64,000 nucleotides of DNA from Hydrogenophaga sp. PAMC20947 (GTDB lineage Bacteria; Pseudomonadota; Gammaproteobacteria; Burkholderiales; Burkholderiaceae_C): NCBI RefSeq assembly GCF_004795855.1, contig NZ_CP039252.1:372001-436000 (forward strand), in the 5' to 3' direction. A program made the position numbers and the translations under genes. The first letter of the stretch is position 1. Every line of letters starts with the position of its first letter. Shown here piece by piece: positions 19,887-29,993 of the stretch. Under the pieces are notes generated by a model. That model searched no databases. It saw nothing but the letters and a program-made list of their open reading frames with translations, and was not told the DNA's origin.

Positions 19887-22588
19887 TCGGCATCCGTTCC
19901 TTCGCCGTCCGCTGCCGGTTCCTGGCTTTCTTCGTTTTCGGCGGCCTCGCTGCCATCGGCGATTTCGGGCACATTGGCGTCGTTTTCAACAATGCGTTGC
20001 AGGCCAGAGAGTTCAGACCCATCGTCCAGTGCGATCAGGGTGACGCCTTGCGTGGCCCGGCCCATTTCGCGGATCTCGCTCACGCGGGTGCGCACCAGAA
20101 CACCGGTGTCGGTGATCAGCATGATTTGATCGTCGCTGTGCACCAAGGTGGCCGCAACCACCTTGCCATTTCGCTCGCTTTGTTGAATGGCGATCATGCC
20201 TTTGGTACCCCGGCCATGGCGGGTGTATTCGCCAATGGGTGTGCGCTTGCCGTAACCGTTGATGGTCGCGGTGAGCACGCTGGTGCGCGCAGAAGCAGCA
20301 TCCTCACCCTGCGGCTCGTCGCTTTCGGCGACCAGCATGGCGATCACGTTTTGTGTTTCATCGATGGCCATGCCACGCACACCGCGCGCATTGCGGCCCA
20401 TGGGGCGCACATCATTTTCATCGAAGCGCACGGCCTTGCCGCCGTCGCTGAACAGCATCACGTCGTGCTTGCCGTCTGTCAGCGCTGCCCCGATCAGGAA
20501 GTCGCCCTCATCCAGGCCCACGGCAATGATGCCGGCCTTGCGGGGGTTGCTGAAGTCGGCCAGTGGTGTCTTTTTCACGGTGCCCATGGAGGTTGCCATG
20601 AACACATATTGGTCGTCGGGGAACTTGCGCGCCTCGCCGGTCAGCGCCAGCACCACGTTGATCTTTTCGCCTTCGTCGAGAGGGAACATGTTCACGATGG
20701 GGCGGCCACGTGATCCGCGCGAACCCGCAGGCACTTCCCAGACCTTGAGCCAATACAAACGCCCACGGTTGGAGAAACAAAGAATGTAGTCGTGCGTGTT
20801 GGCGATGAAGAGCTGATCGATCCAGTCGTCTTCTTTGGTGGCCGTGGCCTGCTTGCCGCGGCCACCCCGCTTTTGCGAGCGGTATTCGGAGAGCGGCTGG
20901 CTCTTGATGTAACCGCTGTGGCTGAGCGTGACCACCATATCGGTGGGCGTGATCAGGTCTTCGGTAGAGAGGTCTTGAGCGCTGTGCTCGATTTCGCTGC
21001 GGCGGGCACCCAGCTTGGTCTGGCCGAATTCGGTCTTCACTTCAATCAGCTCGTCGCCAATGATGATGGAGACGCGCTCGGGTTTGGACAGGATGTCGAG
21101 CAGATCATCGATCACGCTCATGACATCCTTGTACTCCACCACGATCTTGTCCTGCTCCAGGCCGGTCAGGCGCTGCAGGCGCATTTGCAGAATCTCTTGC
21201 GCCTGGGTCTCTGACAAGCGGTACAGCCCGTCGCTGCCCATGCCAAATTCCCGCTCCAAACCATCGGGGCGGTAGTCGTCGGCGTTGATCACATCGCCAT
21301 CGGCCTTGGCGCGGGTGAGCATTTCGCGCACCAGTGCGCTGTCCCAGCTGCGGGTCATCAGCTCGGCCTTGGCGACCGGCGGCGTGGGCGACTCGCGGAT
21401 GATCTTGATGAAGTCATCGATGTTGGCCAGTGCAACCGCCAAGCCTTCCAGCACATGGCCGCGCTCGCGGGCCTTGCGCAGGTTGAACACGGTGCGCCGC
21501 GTCACAACTTCACGGCGGTGCTCCAGGAAGACCTGAATCAGGTCTTTCAAGTTGCACAACTTGGGCTGCCCGTCGATCAGGGCCACCATGTTGATGCCGA
21601 AGGTGTCTTGCAGCTGCGTTTGTTTGTAGAGGTTGTTGAGCACAACCTCGGGCACTTCGCCGCGCTTGAGCTCGATCACCAGGCGCATACCCGATTTGTC
21701 GGACTCGTCCTGGATGTGGCTGATACCTTCGATCTTCTTTTCGTGCACCAGCTCGGCAATGCGCTCTTGCAGCGTCTTTTTGTTGACCTGGTAGGGCAGC
21801 TCGTCAACGATGATGGACTGGCGCTGGCCTTTGTCGATATCTTCAAAGTGGCACTTGGCGCGCATCACCACACGACCGCGCCCTGTGCGGTAGCCGTCTT
21901 TGACGCCCGTCATGCCGTAGATAATGCCGGCCGTGGGGAAATCGGGGGCGGGGATGATTTCCATCAGCTCATCGATGGAAGCTTCCGGGTTCTTGAGCAG
22001 GTGCAGACAGGCGTCGATGGACTCGTTCAGGTTGTGCGGAGGGATGTTGGTGGCCATGCCGACCGCGATGCCACCCGAGCCATTGACCAGCAAATTGGGG
22101 AAGCGCGCGGGCATCACCAGCGGCTCTTTTTCCGAGCCGTCGTAGTTGGGGCCGAAGTTCACTGTTTCTTTGTCGAGATCGGCGAGCAACTCGTGGGCGA
22201 TCTTGGACATGCGAATTTCGGTGTAGCGCATGGCGGCAGCGTTGTCGCCGTCAACCGACCCGAAGTTGCCCTGACCATCCACGAGCATGTGGCGCAGTGA
22301 AAAATCCTGCGCCATGCGAACGATGGTGTCGTAGACCGCGCTGTCGCCGTGCGGGTGGTATTTACCGATCACATCGCCCACGATACGCGCCGACTTTTTA
22401 TAGGGGCGGTTCCAGTCGTTGTTGAGCTCGTGCATGGCAAACAACACGCGCCTGTGCACCGGTTTCAAGCCATCGCGGGCGTCAGGCAGAGCCCGGCCCA
22501 CAATCACGCTCATGGCGTAATCCAGATAGCTGCGGCGCATCTCCTCTTCCAGGCTGATGGGCAGGGTTTCTTTGGCGAACTGTGTCAT
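19883..22588 (-). CDS. gyrA: DNA gyrase subunit A
   Basis: A 901-residue protein. The N-terminal cleavage domain has [20 protein letters not shown] and the catalytic tyrosine Y122 in [11 protein letters not shown]. The C-terminal part has the beta-pinwheel blades, with QKRGGRGK as the GyrA box. At the quinolone-resistance positions the sequence is wild type (S83 and D87, numbered as in E. coli). An acidic tail ends the protein. It is the first gene of the gyrA-serC-pheA-tyrA-aroA/cmk block. Confidence 0.98.
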   Translation of the reverse strand: MTQFAKETLPISLEEEMRRSYLDYAMSVIVGRALPDARDGLKPVHRRVLFAMHELNNDWNRPYKKSARIVGDVIGKYHPHGDSAVYDTIVRMAQDFSLRHMLVDGQGNFGSVDGDNAAAMRYTEIRMSKIAHELLADLDKETVNFGPNYDGSEKEPLVMPARFPNLLVNGSGGIAVGMATNIPPHNLNESIDACLHLLKNPEASIDELMEIIPAPDFPTAGIIYGMTGVKDGYRTGRGRVVMRAKCHFEDIDKGQRQSIIVDELPYQVNKKTLQERIAELVHEKKIEGISHIQDESDKSGMRLVIELKRGEVPEVVLNNLYKQTQLQDTFGINMVALIDGQPKLCNLKDLIQVFLEHRREVVTRRTVFNLRKARERGHVLEGLAVALANIDDFIKIIRESPTPPVAKAELMTRSWDSALVREMLTRAKADGDVINADDYRPDGLEREFGMGSDGLYRLSETQAQEILQMRLQRLTGLEQDKIVVEYKDVMSVIDDLLDILSKPERVSIIIGDELIEVKTEFGQTKLGARRSEIEHSAQDLSTEDLITPTDMVVTLSHSGYIKSQPLSEYRSQKRGGRGKQATATKEDDWIDQLFIANTHDYILCFSNRGRLYWLKVWEVPAGSRGSRGRPIVNMFPLDEGEKINVVLALTGEARKFPDDQYVFMATSMGTVKKTPLADFSNPRKAGIIAVGLDEGDFLIGAALTDGKHDVMLFSDGGKAVRFDENDVRPMGRNARGVRGMAIDETQNVIAMLVAESDEPQGEDAASARTSVLTATINGYGKRTPIGEYTRHGRGTKGMIAIQQSERNGKVVAATLVHSDDQIMLITDTGVLVRTRVSEIREMGRATQGVTLIALDDGSELSGLQRIVENDANVPEIADGSEAAENEESQEPAADGEGTDAE

Positions 22589-22744
22589 GTGATGTATTTG
22601 GAATGCGTGGCAAGGTCCGGAAACAACCTTTCATTTTAGGCGCCCCGCCGAACCCGCTCAAAAAGCCCTTTTTGTTGCTGCGACGCAACATTCTAGGCTG
22701 ATGAGAACAAACTCGTTACACCCCCTGCCCGGGGGCGACCTTGT

Positions 22745-22773
22745 TTGTAACCGGGCTTGTGGCACAATAAATT
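22745..22773 (+). promoter_or_regulatory. probable sigma-70 promoter of the ompA-like gene
   Basis: TTGTAA at 22745-22750 and TAAATT at 22768-22773, separated by 17 bp, lie about 80 bp before the ompA-like start codon in the gyrA/ompA divergent region. The assignment rests on consensus match only. Confidence 0.5.
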
Positions 22774-22852
22774 AAGCGTTTTTAGTGGTGGTCACTTCAA
22801 GCGTCCATGTTGATTTACAGCCCTGACGGCTGCTCACTCCAAGAGGAAAACC

Positions 22853-23500
22853 ATGAAAAAACTGAATAAAGTGGCAATGCTGATTGCATCCGCAACCGTG
22901 GCGTTCGCTGCCAGCGCTCAGTCCAACGACAACTGGGTGAACGGCAGTGGCGACCTGCAGTGGAAAAACGGCGACGGTTCGCTGTGCTGGCGTGATGCCG
23001 CCTGGACCCCAGCCACGGCTGGCAAGGGTTGCGATGGCGCCATCGTTCCTGCAGCCGCTCCGGCTCCAGCACCGGTCGCAGCCGCACCCGCTCCTGCTGC
23101 AGCTGCACCCGCACCTGTTGCCGCTCCAGCACCCGCTCCTGCCGCCACCAAGGTGACCTACGCTGCCGATGCCTTCTTCGACTTCGACAAAGCCGTGGTC
23201 AAGCCAGAAGGCAAAGCCAAGCTGGACGACCTCGCTGGCAAAGTCGGTGCGATCAACCTGGAAGTTGTGATCGCTGTCGGCCACACCGACTCGGTGGGTT
23301 CGTCCGCTTACAACCAGGCTCTGTCGGTTCGCCGTGCTGAAGCTGTGAAGGCTTATCTGGTGAGCAAGGGCATCGAAAGCAACCGCGTTTACACCGAAGG
23401 CAAGGGCCTGACCCAGCCAGTGGCTGACAACGCAACCCGCGAAGGCCGCGCTAAAAACCGCCGCGTGGAAGTTGAAGTTGTGGGCACCCGCGCCAACTGA
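22853..23500 (+). CDS. OmpA family outer membrane protein
   Basis: A 215-residue protein with a clear Sec signal peptide (MKKLNKVAMLIASATVAFAA then SAQ). A short Trp/Gly-rich region follows (NDNWVNGSGDLQWKNGDG), then a Pro-Ala linker (about residues 60-100) and a C-terminal OmpA/Pal peptidoglycan-binding domain: DAFFDFDKAVVKPEGKAKLDDL, GHTDSVGSSAYNQALSVRRAEAV, NRRVEVEVVG. It lacks an eight-strand barrel; this small type is common in Comamonadaceae. AAGAGGAAAACC precedes the ATG. A strong terminator follows. Confidence 0.92.
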   Translation: MKKLNKVAMLIASATVAFAASAQSNDNWVNGSGDLQWKNGDGSLCWRDAAWTPATAGKGCDGAIVPAAAPAPAPVAAAPAPAAAAPAPVAAPAPAPAATKVTYAADAFFDFDKAVVKPEGKAKLDDLAGKVGAINLEVVIAVGHTDSVGSSAYNQALSVRRAEAVKAYLVSKGIESNRVYTEGKGLTQPVADNATREGRAKNRRVEVEVVGTRAN

Positions 23501-23531
23501 TGCTTGAAAGCTTCCTGCGTCGCTGACGCAG

Positions 23532-23562
23532 AAACCCCAGAATTCGTTCTGGGGTTTTTTTT
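23532..23562 (+). terminator. Rho-independent terminator of the ompA-like gene
   Basis: AAACCCCAGAA, loop TTCG, then TTCTGGGG followed by eight T residues: a UUCG tetraloop hairpin with a T-run, 31 bp after the stop codon. Confidence 0.92.
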
Positions 23563-23687
23563 CGTCCTCAAGTGTCTCTCCGTCACCTGTTGAAGGCCGT
23601 GGTCAGGCGAGCCGGTCTTCATAGATTCGGGAAACAACAACCCTGTCTGACGGGAATCACCACCGGTGGCGTGTAAAAATCGGGTCT

Positions 23688-24392
23688 ATGAACACTGTCA
23701 ATGCCGATCCGGCCGAACTGGCCAAATTCTCAGAGCTGGCCCATCGCTGGTGGGATACAGAAAGCGAATTTCGCCCCCTGCACCAGATCAACCCCTTGCG
23801 GCTGAACTGGATCGATGGTCTGGCCCCGCTGGCAGGCAAGCGTGTCCTGGACATCGGTTGCGGCGGCGGCATATTGTCGGATTCGATGGCGCGCAAGGGT
23901 GCGGAGGTGACCGGCATTGATCTGGCCGCCAAGGCGCTTCGCGTGGCGCAACTGCATGCGCTGGAGGCCAGTACCACGGGGGTGACCTACCGGGAAATCA
24001 GTGCTGAGGCCATGGCCGAGGAGCAGCCTGCATCGTTTGATGTGGTGACTTGCATGGAGATGCTGGAGCACGTGCCGGACCCTGCGTCGGTTGTCAAAGC
24101 GTGCGCCCAGTTGGTCAAGCCGGATGGCTGGGTCTTTTTCTCAACCATCAACCGAAACGCCAAGGCCTTTCTGATGGCCATCGTCGGAGCGGAGTACGTG
24201 CTCCAGATGATCCCCAGGGGCACCCACGAATACGCCAAACTGATCAAGCCCAGCGAGCTGGCAAGCTATTGCCGGTCGGCTGGGCTTGAGCTGGGCCTCA
24301 CGCGTGGTCTGGAGCACAACCCGCTGACGCAGCGCTATTGGCTCAGCGATGACACCAGCGTGAACTACATGATTTCCACCCGCAAGCTGTAG
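23688..24392 (+). CDS. ubiG: UbiG ubiquinone biosynthesis O-methyltransferase
   Basis: A 234-residue methyltransferase starting [23 protein letters not shown], a hallmark UbiG N-terminus, with [20 protein letters not shown] as the SAM-binding motif and [12 protein letters not shown] downstream. It performs both O-methylations of the ubiquinone ring. gph follows 7 bp later, as commonly seen in beta-proteobacteria. Confidence 0.96.
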   Translation: MNTVNADPAELAKFSELAHRWWDTESEFRPLHQINPLRLNWIDGLAPLAGKRVLDIGCGGGILSDSMARKGAEVTGIDLAAKALRVAQLHALEASTTGVTYREISAEAMAEEQPASFDVVTCMEMLEHVPDPASVVKACAQLVKPDGWVFFSTINRNAKAFLMAIVGAEYVLQMIPRGTHEYAKLIKPSELASYCRSAGLELGLTRGLEHNPLTQRYWLSDDTSVNYMISTRKL

Positions 24393-24399
24393 GAACAAC

Positions 24400-25074
24400 A
24401 TGTCGACTGTGATGCGTGGTGTTCGCGCCGTGTTGTTTGACCTGGACGGCACCTTGCTGGACAGCGCTCCAGATCTGGCCGCTGCGGCTGACCAGTTGCG
24501 GGTGCGTGGCGGTTTGCCGTCGTTGCCGTTGAACCAATACCGTGCCCATGCGGGAGCCGGTGCCCGGGGCATGCTCCGTGTCGCCTTTGATATCGGTCCG
24601 GAACACGCAAGCTTTGATCAACACAAGGCGGCGTTTTTTTCCCTCTATGAACGGTCACTCACCGAGCGCACAGTCGCGTTTGACGGGGTGGACGCCATGC
24701 TGGCGGCCTTGAACGCAAGTGGGCTGGCCTGGGGCGTGGTGACCAACAAAGCGCAGCGCTTTGCATTGCCGTTGACCGGAGCGATGCCCATGTTCAACGG
24801 GGCGGCTGCGATTGTGTGTGGAGACACCACGCCACACGCCAAACCCCACCCGGAGCCGGTGCTGGAAGCTGCGCGGCGGGTCGGCTTTGCCCCGGCAGAC
24901 TGCATCTACGTGGGCGACGACTTGCGGGACATCCAGGCGGGCAAGGCGGCGGGTATGCGCACCGTGGCTGCTTGCTATGGTTATCTCGGTCCGGACGCTG
25001 ATGTGGACACCTGGGGTGCAGACGCAAAAGTGAATTCTCCCCTTGAGCTATTGAAATTGCTGGATCTGCCTTAA
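24400..25074 (+). CDS. gph: phosphoglycolate phosphatase (HAD family)
   Basis: A 224-residue HAD phosphatase with motif I VLFDLDGTLLDSAPDLAAA, motif II GVVTNKAQ and motif III/IV IYVGDDLRDIQAGKAAGM. It dephosphorylates 2-phosphoglycolate. It is cotranscribed with ubiG, and ends 12 bp before the tmRNA gene. Confidence 0.93.
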   Translation: MSTVMRGVRAVLFDLDGTLLDSAPDLAAAADQLRVRGGLPSLPLNQYRAHAGAGARGMLRVAFDIGPEHASFDQHKAAFFSLYERSLTERTVAFDGVDAMLAALNASGLAWGVVTNKAQRFALPLTGAMPMFNGAAAIVCGDTTPHAKPHPEPVLEAARRVGFAPADCIYVGDDLRDIQAGKAAGMRTVAACYGYLGPDADVDTWGADAKVNSPLELLKLLDLP

Positions 25075-25086
25075 ACTAGAGGTTCA

Positions 25087-25476
25087 GGGGCTGCACTGGT
25101 TTCGACGTGGGTTCGGACGCGTGGCAGGGCATGTCGAGGTTCTGTTACCTCGTAAAACCGCAGAAAAAAAACTAACTGCAAACGACGAACGTTTCGCACT
25201 CGCCGCTTAATTGCCGGTGAGCTTTGCAACAGCAGGCCTATGGGCTGGGCAAGGGTTCGAACGGCGCAAGCCGCGAGAGTCCAGGCTGCAAAGATAATTT
25301 AGTAGGCTGGTCGTGCGTCGGGTAACTTGGCGTGCGGTGAGATCTAAGGTTGCTGGCTTTCCTTTCAGCGTGTCGCTGCGCGGCTTGGGAAGTGAGACTC
25401 AAATCAGACGACTACACATGTAGAACTGTACGAAGAAGGCTTGCGGACGGGGGTTCAAATCCCCCCAGCTCCACCA
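25087..25476 (+). ncRNA. ssrA: tmRNA
   Basis: The 5' end GGGGCTGCACTGGTTTCGAC and the 3' end GGTTCAAATCCCCCCAGCTC-CACCA form the alanine-tRNA-like acceptor and T-arm (GGGGCTG pairs with CAGCTCC). The tag reading frame starts at GCA 25178 and reads ANDERFALAA, ending at TAA 25208-25210. The RNA rescues stalled ribosomes with SmpB. It ends in an encoded CCA. Confidence 0.97.
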
Positions 25477-25490
25477 TACCCTGTGACAAA

Positions 25491-25524
25491 GGCCGCTAGG
25501 AATAACCACCTAGCGGCCTTTTTC
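25491..25524 (+). terminator. Rho-independent terminator of ssrA
   Basis: GGCCGCTAGG, loop AATAACCA, CCTAGCGGCC, then TTTTTC: a perfect 10-bp stem with a T-run, 14 bp after the tmRNA CCA end. Confidence 0.93.
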
Positions 25525-25902
25525 TTTGGAAAATCAACGGCTTAGCGTGCAATGGCGTCTAGGGGCGTACATGGACAGCTAACCCCCGTTTCGCGCGCGC
25601 AGGGGTGACCTCGCTGTTCGCTTAAGGCCGCTTCGCCCAGTCGCGCATTCGCTTCGAACCGTGCCGCGGGCGTCCCGGGGGTGGTGCCCGTGATTCAAGT
25701 TGCTCGGGCTTCTTGCCGATGGTTGAAGGAAGCTCCCCAGGGTTTTCGCCTTGTGCGCCAAGTGCGCTTTCGAAATGGTCCTTCAAGGCGAGAGCTCGGC
25801 GGCCGCTACTTGCATCGCCGCTTGTGCCTTCGCGCATGCCTGTGTGCGGCACCCTTGCGGCGCGCTCGGAGCTTGCTCAATCAATCACACAAAGGAGTCG
25901 TC
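25525..25902. other. intergenic region after tmRNA
   Basis: No gene is supported in this stretch; the frames that cross it are short and mutually inconsistent. It must hold the promoter of the small gene at 25903. Confidence 0.4.
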
Positions 25903-26106
25903 ATGGATGTATCGCCGGCATTGTTGGTCGATCGTGTCCTTCAGACTCAGCAGGGCAGTACCGTTCAAGCGGGGCAGTTTCGTCTGATGAAGGAGGCCAT
26001 GAACATGCAGGAATCGGCAGCCCAGTCCTTGCTGAACGCTGTGGCTGGGGACTTGCCCCTGGCCACCGATGGCACCTTGGGAACCCAAGTCAACACCATG
26101 GCCTGA
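25903..26106 (+). CDS. small YjfB-like putative motility protein
   Basis: A 67-residue protein. The ATG at 25903 follows AAAGGAGTCGTC. The pattern MDVSPALLVDRVLQTQQG, a central helix (FRLMKEAMNMQESAAQSLLNAV) and a C-terminal LGTQVNTMA match the YjfB/putative motility protein family (PF14070), which is named from genome context and is not biochemically characterised. It stands alone between tmRNA and the pseudouridine synthase, with no flagellar genes near. Confidence 0.72.
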   Translation: MDVSPALLVDRVLQTQQGSTVQAGQFRLMKEAMNMQESAAQSLLNAVAGDLPLATDGTLGTQVNTMA

Positions 26107-26281
26107 AGCGGGACGGGAGGAGCACGGTTTGTAGACACTGGCCTGGGTGCAGAGGCATCCTCACCTAAAATGGAGCCCCCCGCAGGCCGGGACAACGCTT
26201 AGCTTCGCCGCCGATCCCTGGATTGTGGCGAAGCTTTGAAAGGTGCTCGCCTGTCTCTATTCATCCAATCGATCGTTCGAC

Positions 26282-27052
26282 ATGCTGGCGCTCCAGGACA
26301 TTCTTTTTTCACAAGGTTTTGGTACCCGCCGTGTTTGTTCGGGGCTGGTGCAGCAGGGATGGGTGCAGGTGGGTGAGGGGCGCGAGCCTTGCAACGATCC
26401 TGTGCAAGGCTTCGATCCGCAGGGCTTTGTCTTCTGGGTGCAAGATCAGCGCTGGACCTACCACGCGCTGGCGTACCTGGTCTTGAACAAGCCGGCGGGT
26501 TATGAGTGTTCGCAAAAGCCGAGCACGTATCCCAGTGTGTACACCCTGCTACCAGGGCCGTTGCGTGAACGGGGTGGCGGTGCGGCGGCTGGCGTCCAGG
26601 CGGTCGGCCGACTCGATCAGGACACCACGGGCTTGCTGCTGATGTCGGACGATGGCAAATTCATTCACCGGATGACGTCACCCCGGCACCATGTGCCCAA
26701 AGTCTATGAAGCGCAGCTCAAGCATCCGATCACGCCTGATCAGGTGACCCGTTTGCTGGAAGGGGTGGTGCTGGACGACGATCCCAAGCCGGTGAAGGCC
26801 CAGGCTTGTTCCGCCGAAGGCGAGCGGCACTTGCGCTTGACTCTGACCGAGGGCAAGTACCACCAAGTGAAGCGCATGGTAGCGGCTGTTGGCAATCGCG
26901 TTGAATCGTTGCACCGCTCCACAATTGGAGGACTGAGTCTGGAGGGGGGGTTGGCCGAAGGGCAGTGGCGATGGCTGACCGATGCGGAGATTCAGGCGCT
27001 GACGCTCAAAGTGCCGCCCCAATCGACTTCACCCGTTCAGCCCACTGCCTGA
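26282..27052 (+). CDS. RsuA-family rRNA pseudouridine synthase
   Basis: A 256-residue protein. The ATG at 26282 begins the S4 RNA-binding domain (MLALQDILFSQGFGTRRVC); the 13 residues open upstream do not fit the family. The catalytic motif GRLDQDTTGLLLMSDDG holds the nucleophilic Asp, and YHQVKRMVAAVGNRVESLHR follows. It is closest in pattern to RsuA, which makes pseudouridine 516 in 16S rRNA, but RluE/RluF-type specificity cannot be excluded by eye. Confidence 0.87.
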   Translation: MLALQDILFSQGFGTRRVCSGLVQQGWVQVGEGREPCNDPVQGFDPQGFVFWVQDQRWTYHALAYLVLNKPAGYECSQKPSTYPSVYTLLPGPLRERGGGAAAGVQAVGRLDQDTTGLLLMSDDGKFIHRMTSPRHHVPKVYEAQLKHPITPDQVTRLLEGVVLDDDPKPVKAQACSAEGERHLRLTLTEGKYHQVKRMVAAVGNRVESLHRSTIGGLSLEGGLAEGQWRWLTDAEIQALTLKVPPQSTSPVQPTA

Positions 27053-27059
27053 CCTGGAA

Positions 27060-27785
27060 TTAGAGCAGGTCGCCCTTGCGGCTGTCGAGCGGGATCAGGA
27101 ACGAGTTGTCTTGCCACTGGGAGCCCAGATCGCCGGCCCGTGTGTCGCCAGTGGTGCTGCTGGGCCAGTTGGACAGGGGGCTGAAGTCGCTGTTGCGGCT
27201 GCCGCGTTGTTTGTTGAGCGCCGACCTCAAGTTGGCCTGTGCAGAGATAAGGGCGCGCTCTTCCAGCTCCCGTTCGCGCATGGTTTGCGCCGTGGGCGTC
27301 TCGCCGAGAAATTCGCTCCGAATTTCAGTGACGGTGGGCAGGCTGCTGGATCTGACCACCCAGTAGGGCAGCTCACATTGCGTCAGCAAAGAGTGTTTAA
27401 GCAAACGGGTGCTGCGCGGCAAGGCATTTTTGCCTGGCACATCCAGGCAGCCCACCACACGACCATCGGCCTTGCAAATGGTGAAGGTGCAATACACCCC
27501 GCCGAGCAAGCTGTACCAGTCCATGCCTTGTTCTTGCTCGCGGGGCATGGTGAAGCGGGTCACCGGCAGCTTGATCATCACGTGATGATCGTAGAAGGCC
27601 CGCGACAACCAGTGCCACACGCGGGCTTCTTCGCTGTTGGTGATCGAGCGCACGCTCAGTGGCCAGTGTTTGGGAATGCGTCTGCGTGACTGGATTTTCC
27701 GTTTGTTCCAGACGTGGTGCAGCCCAGCTCCGAGCACCAAGAGTGCCGGTGCCAGTACAGCCAGCAGCCAGGGGTTGTTCCACAC
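27060..27785 (-). CDS. membrane-anchored DUF2726-like protein
   Basis: A 241-residue protein with an N-terminal membrane helix (residues 5-23). The middle (about 45-160) resembles DUF2726: LTNSEE-type start, then KLPVTRF, a beta-strand with TFTICKADGRVVGCLDVPG, and a helix with LLKHSLLTQCELPYWVV. In the family this fold resembles an endonuclease-like domain, but the expected acidic/Lys residues are not obvious here. The C-terminal 60 residues are low-complexity. It is convergent with the pseudouridine synthase, 8 bp apart. Confidence 0.5.
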   Translation of the reverse strand: MWNNPWLLAVLAPALLVLGAGLHHVWNKRKIQSRRRIPKHWPLSVRSITNSEEARVWHWLSRAFYDHHVMIKLPVTRFTMPREQEQGMDWYSLLGGVYCTFTICKADGRVVGCLDVPGKNALPRSTRLLKHSLLTQCELPYWVVRSSSLPTVTEIRSEFLGETPTAQTMRERELEERALISAQANLRSALNKQRGSRNSDFSPLSNWPSSTTGDTRAGDLGSQWQDNSFLIPLDSRKGDLL

Positions 27786-28113
27786 AGTCGTTTACGGGCG
27801 CACGGCCCATCCTTGTAATAGTTGTATCAAATGTAATCAATTGCTCGAGGTTTCGAGCGATTGCGGGCCCGACGAAGCGCCATTAGCGTGAAATCTTTGG
27901 TGAAAGGTGGGGTCTTGTGGACCTTCTTTGCGCTCGAGGGCGTGTTTCGTCGCGAGTGCTGTCCAGTTTTATGGGCGTGGTGCGTTGAGAGGAGGGCAGA
28001 AAGGGCCGTTCAAACACCTGAAAAACCGGATTTGGGGCGGAGGAGGTCTGATTGTGCCGAGGGTGGGCGGGTGCGGCTATCCCCCAAACAGGGCAGCAAA
28101 GCTGGCGCCAGAC
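27786..28113. other. intergenic region
   Basis: No gene is seen. The part nearest the DUF2726-like gene is AT-rich (TGTAATAGTTGTATCAAATG) and probably contains its minus-strand promoter. Confidence 0.4.
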
Positions 28114-28938
28114 TTACGGGCAGCTGTCCACGAAAGCACGAATGGCTTCAATCGCGGCGTCTGGCGCGTCCCGGTGCGGGCTGTGGCCACAACCGGGGAG
28201 GAGTCGCGTCTGGGCTTGGGGTGCTGCCTGGGCGATGTCATGCAGTTGACGCAATGAGCCGTATTCGTCGTCCAGTCCTTGCATCAAAAGCAACGGTGCG
28301 GTGAGTGCGCGGCAGTTTGGGCGGATATCGAAGTGGCGAAAAGCTGCGCTGAGCCAGATGTCGTTCCATTGCCAGAAGGCGTTGTCTGCGTCGAGGTGGT
28401 GGCGCGCGAGCTTGGTCCGCAGCGTTGCGTTGTCTGCCAGAAAACTGTCTCGGGCATGCTCGATGGACCGGATGGTCATGTCTTCAACGAAGGCATGGGG
28501 TGCCATGGCCACGCAGGCGCTGACGGAGTGGAGGCTGGCGTGGATCAAGGCAATGGTGGCGCCGTCGGAATGACCGACCAGGAGTGGGGCGGTGATCCCC
28601 AGCGTTTTGAACAAGGCGGGCAAAACGCCCACGGCTTCACGGTGCATGTAGTCGGGCGCATGACGGCCCGTGGACCAGAGCGGGGATGTGCGGTCCGGGG
28701 GGTGATGCGGGCTGCGCACATCGGGGACGGGGTCTGACTGCCCGTAGCCCCGCCTCGAGTACAGCCATCCGGCCCGTCCGGTGGCTGCGCACAGTTCGGC
28801 TGGCCAGTTCCGCCCGCGTTGCGTCCACGTGGAAATGCTGCCCAGGCCCTCGTGCAGAAAGACCAAGGGCGATTTTGCGCTGGGCCCGGCGATGTGGGCC
28901 ACCTCGATGTGGACGCCTTCGAGCTCGATGTGGGTCAT
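28114..28938 (-). CDS. alpha/beta hydrolase
   Basis: A 274-residue alpha/beta-hydrolase with the oxyanion region FLHEGLGS, the nucleophile elbow LLVGHSDGATIALIHA (catalytic Ser) and a C-terminal catalytic His in LLPGCGHSPHRDAP. The acidic member is probably in GLDDEYGS. The substrate is not predictable. It stands alone, divergent from the EI24 membrane protein gene. Confidence 0.85.
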   Translation of the reverse strand: MTHIELEGVHIEVAHIAGPSAKSPLVFLHEGLGSISTWTQRGRNWPAELCAATGRAGWLYSRRGYGQSDPVPDVRSPHHPPDRTSPLWSTGRHAPDYMHREAVGVLPALFKTLGITAPLLVGHSDGATIALIHASLHSVSACVAMAPHAFVEDMTIRSIEHARDSFLADNATLRTKLARHHLDADNAFWQWNDIWLSAAFRHFDIRPNCRALTAPLLLMQGLDDEYGSLRQLHDIAQAAPQAQTRLLPGCGHSPHRDAPDAAIEAIRAFVDSCP

Positions 28939-29058
28939 GCGCGCATCTTAGTGGTCTGCCCTCGGCGCATTGCCCGGGGGCTCTCAGGTCCATCGCCGTC
29001 TGTGGGCTGGACGTGCGGGCCCCTGTCGGGCCGTCCGAAAACCTGTATTCTTCTCCGC

Positions 29059-29961
29059 ATGAAACTGATGTTGGATTCGTTCTGGCGGGCGGCGGCCTAT
29101 TGTGTGCATCCACGGGTGATCGGCCTGTCTTTTCTGCCGCTGGTCTTGATGGTGGTGGCGTCGTTTGGGCTGGGGTATTTTTTCTGGGAAGACACGGTGG
29201 CGTCGGTGGCTGCCTGGTTGGAGAGCTACCAGCTGATGCAGGCGTTTCTGGGGTGGCTGGAGCGCATCGGCATGGAATCGCTGCGCACCGTATTTGCACC
29301 TTTGTTTGTGCTGATTCTGGCGACGCCGGTCATCGTTGTCGTTTGTTTGCTGCTGGTCGCGGTGTTCATGACGCCCACGATGGTGGCCATGGTGGGGCGC
29401 CGGCGTTTTGCCGGCCTGGAGCTCAAACAAGGGGGCTCGCTGGTGGTGAGCATTCTCTGGTCCCTGGGATCGACGTCGCTGGCCGTGCTGGCGCTCGTTG
29501 TGTCGATGCCTTTGTGGTTGATCCCTCCGTTGGTGCTGGTGTTGCCTCCGGTCATTTGGGGGTGGTTGACCTACCGGGTATTTGCCTTTGACGCGCTGGC
29601 CAGCCATGCCAGCGTCGAAGAGCGCAAGACCCTCTTGCGCGAGAATCGCAGCAGCCTCTTGCTGATGGGGATACTGAGCGGGTACATGGGCGCAGCGCCC
29701 AGTCTGCTGTGGGCATGGGGCGCCTTTGCGATCGTGCTGGCGCCTGTTTTGGTCCCCGTGGCGATCTGGATATACACCTTGGTGTTTGCCTTTGCGTCGT
29801 TGTGGTTTGCCCACTTCTGCCTGGCGGCCCTGGCCAAGCTGCGCGGCCTCGGGGACGTTGACGTGCTGGATGCCGACCCGACGCAGGCGGCGGCTCGCCC
29901 GGAGCTGCCATTGTTGGAGCGGGTACCGCCGCAAGACGCAGACGGTGCTACTGCGCGTTAA
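29059..29961 (+). CDS. EI24-domain membrane protein (CysZ-like)
   Basis: A 300-residue integral membrane protein starting MKLMLDSFWRAAAYCVHPRV, with about six hydrophobic segments (for example FLPLVLMVVASFGLGYFF and VFVLILATPVIVVVCLLLV). The pattern fits the EI24/CysZ family (PF07264); CysZ of E. coli carries sulfate, but EI24 proteins in Burkholderiales are uncharacterised. The C-terminus is polar. It is 32 bp before the CinA-N-like gene. Confidence 0.8.
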   Translation: MKLMLDSFWRAAAYCVHPRVIGLSFLPLVLMVVASFGLGYFFWEDTVASVAAWLESYQLMQAFLGWLERIGMESLRTVFAPLFVLILATPVIVVVCLLLVAVFMTPTMVAMVGRRRFAGLELKQGGSLVVSILWSLGSTSLAVLALVVSMPLWLIPPLVLVLPPVIWGWLTYRVFAFDALASHASVEERKTLLRENRSSLLLMGILSGYMGAAPSLLWAWGAFAIVLAPVLVPVAIWIYTLVFAFASLWFAHFCLAALAKLRGLGDVDVLDADPTQAAARPELPLLERVPPQDADGATAR

Positions 29962-29993
29962 AAAAAATTCATTTGCATGTTTCTGCTGGTTCT

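Noticed and set aside
20000..22588. Quinolone-resistance changes in gyrA
   Set aside because: Ser83 and Asp87 are the wild-type residues.
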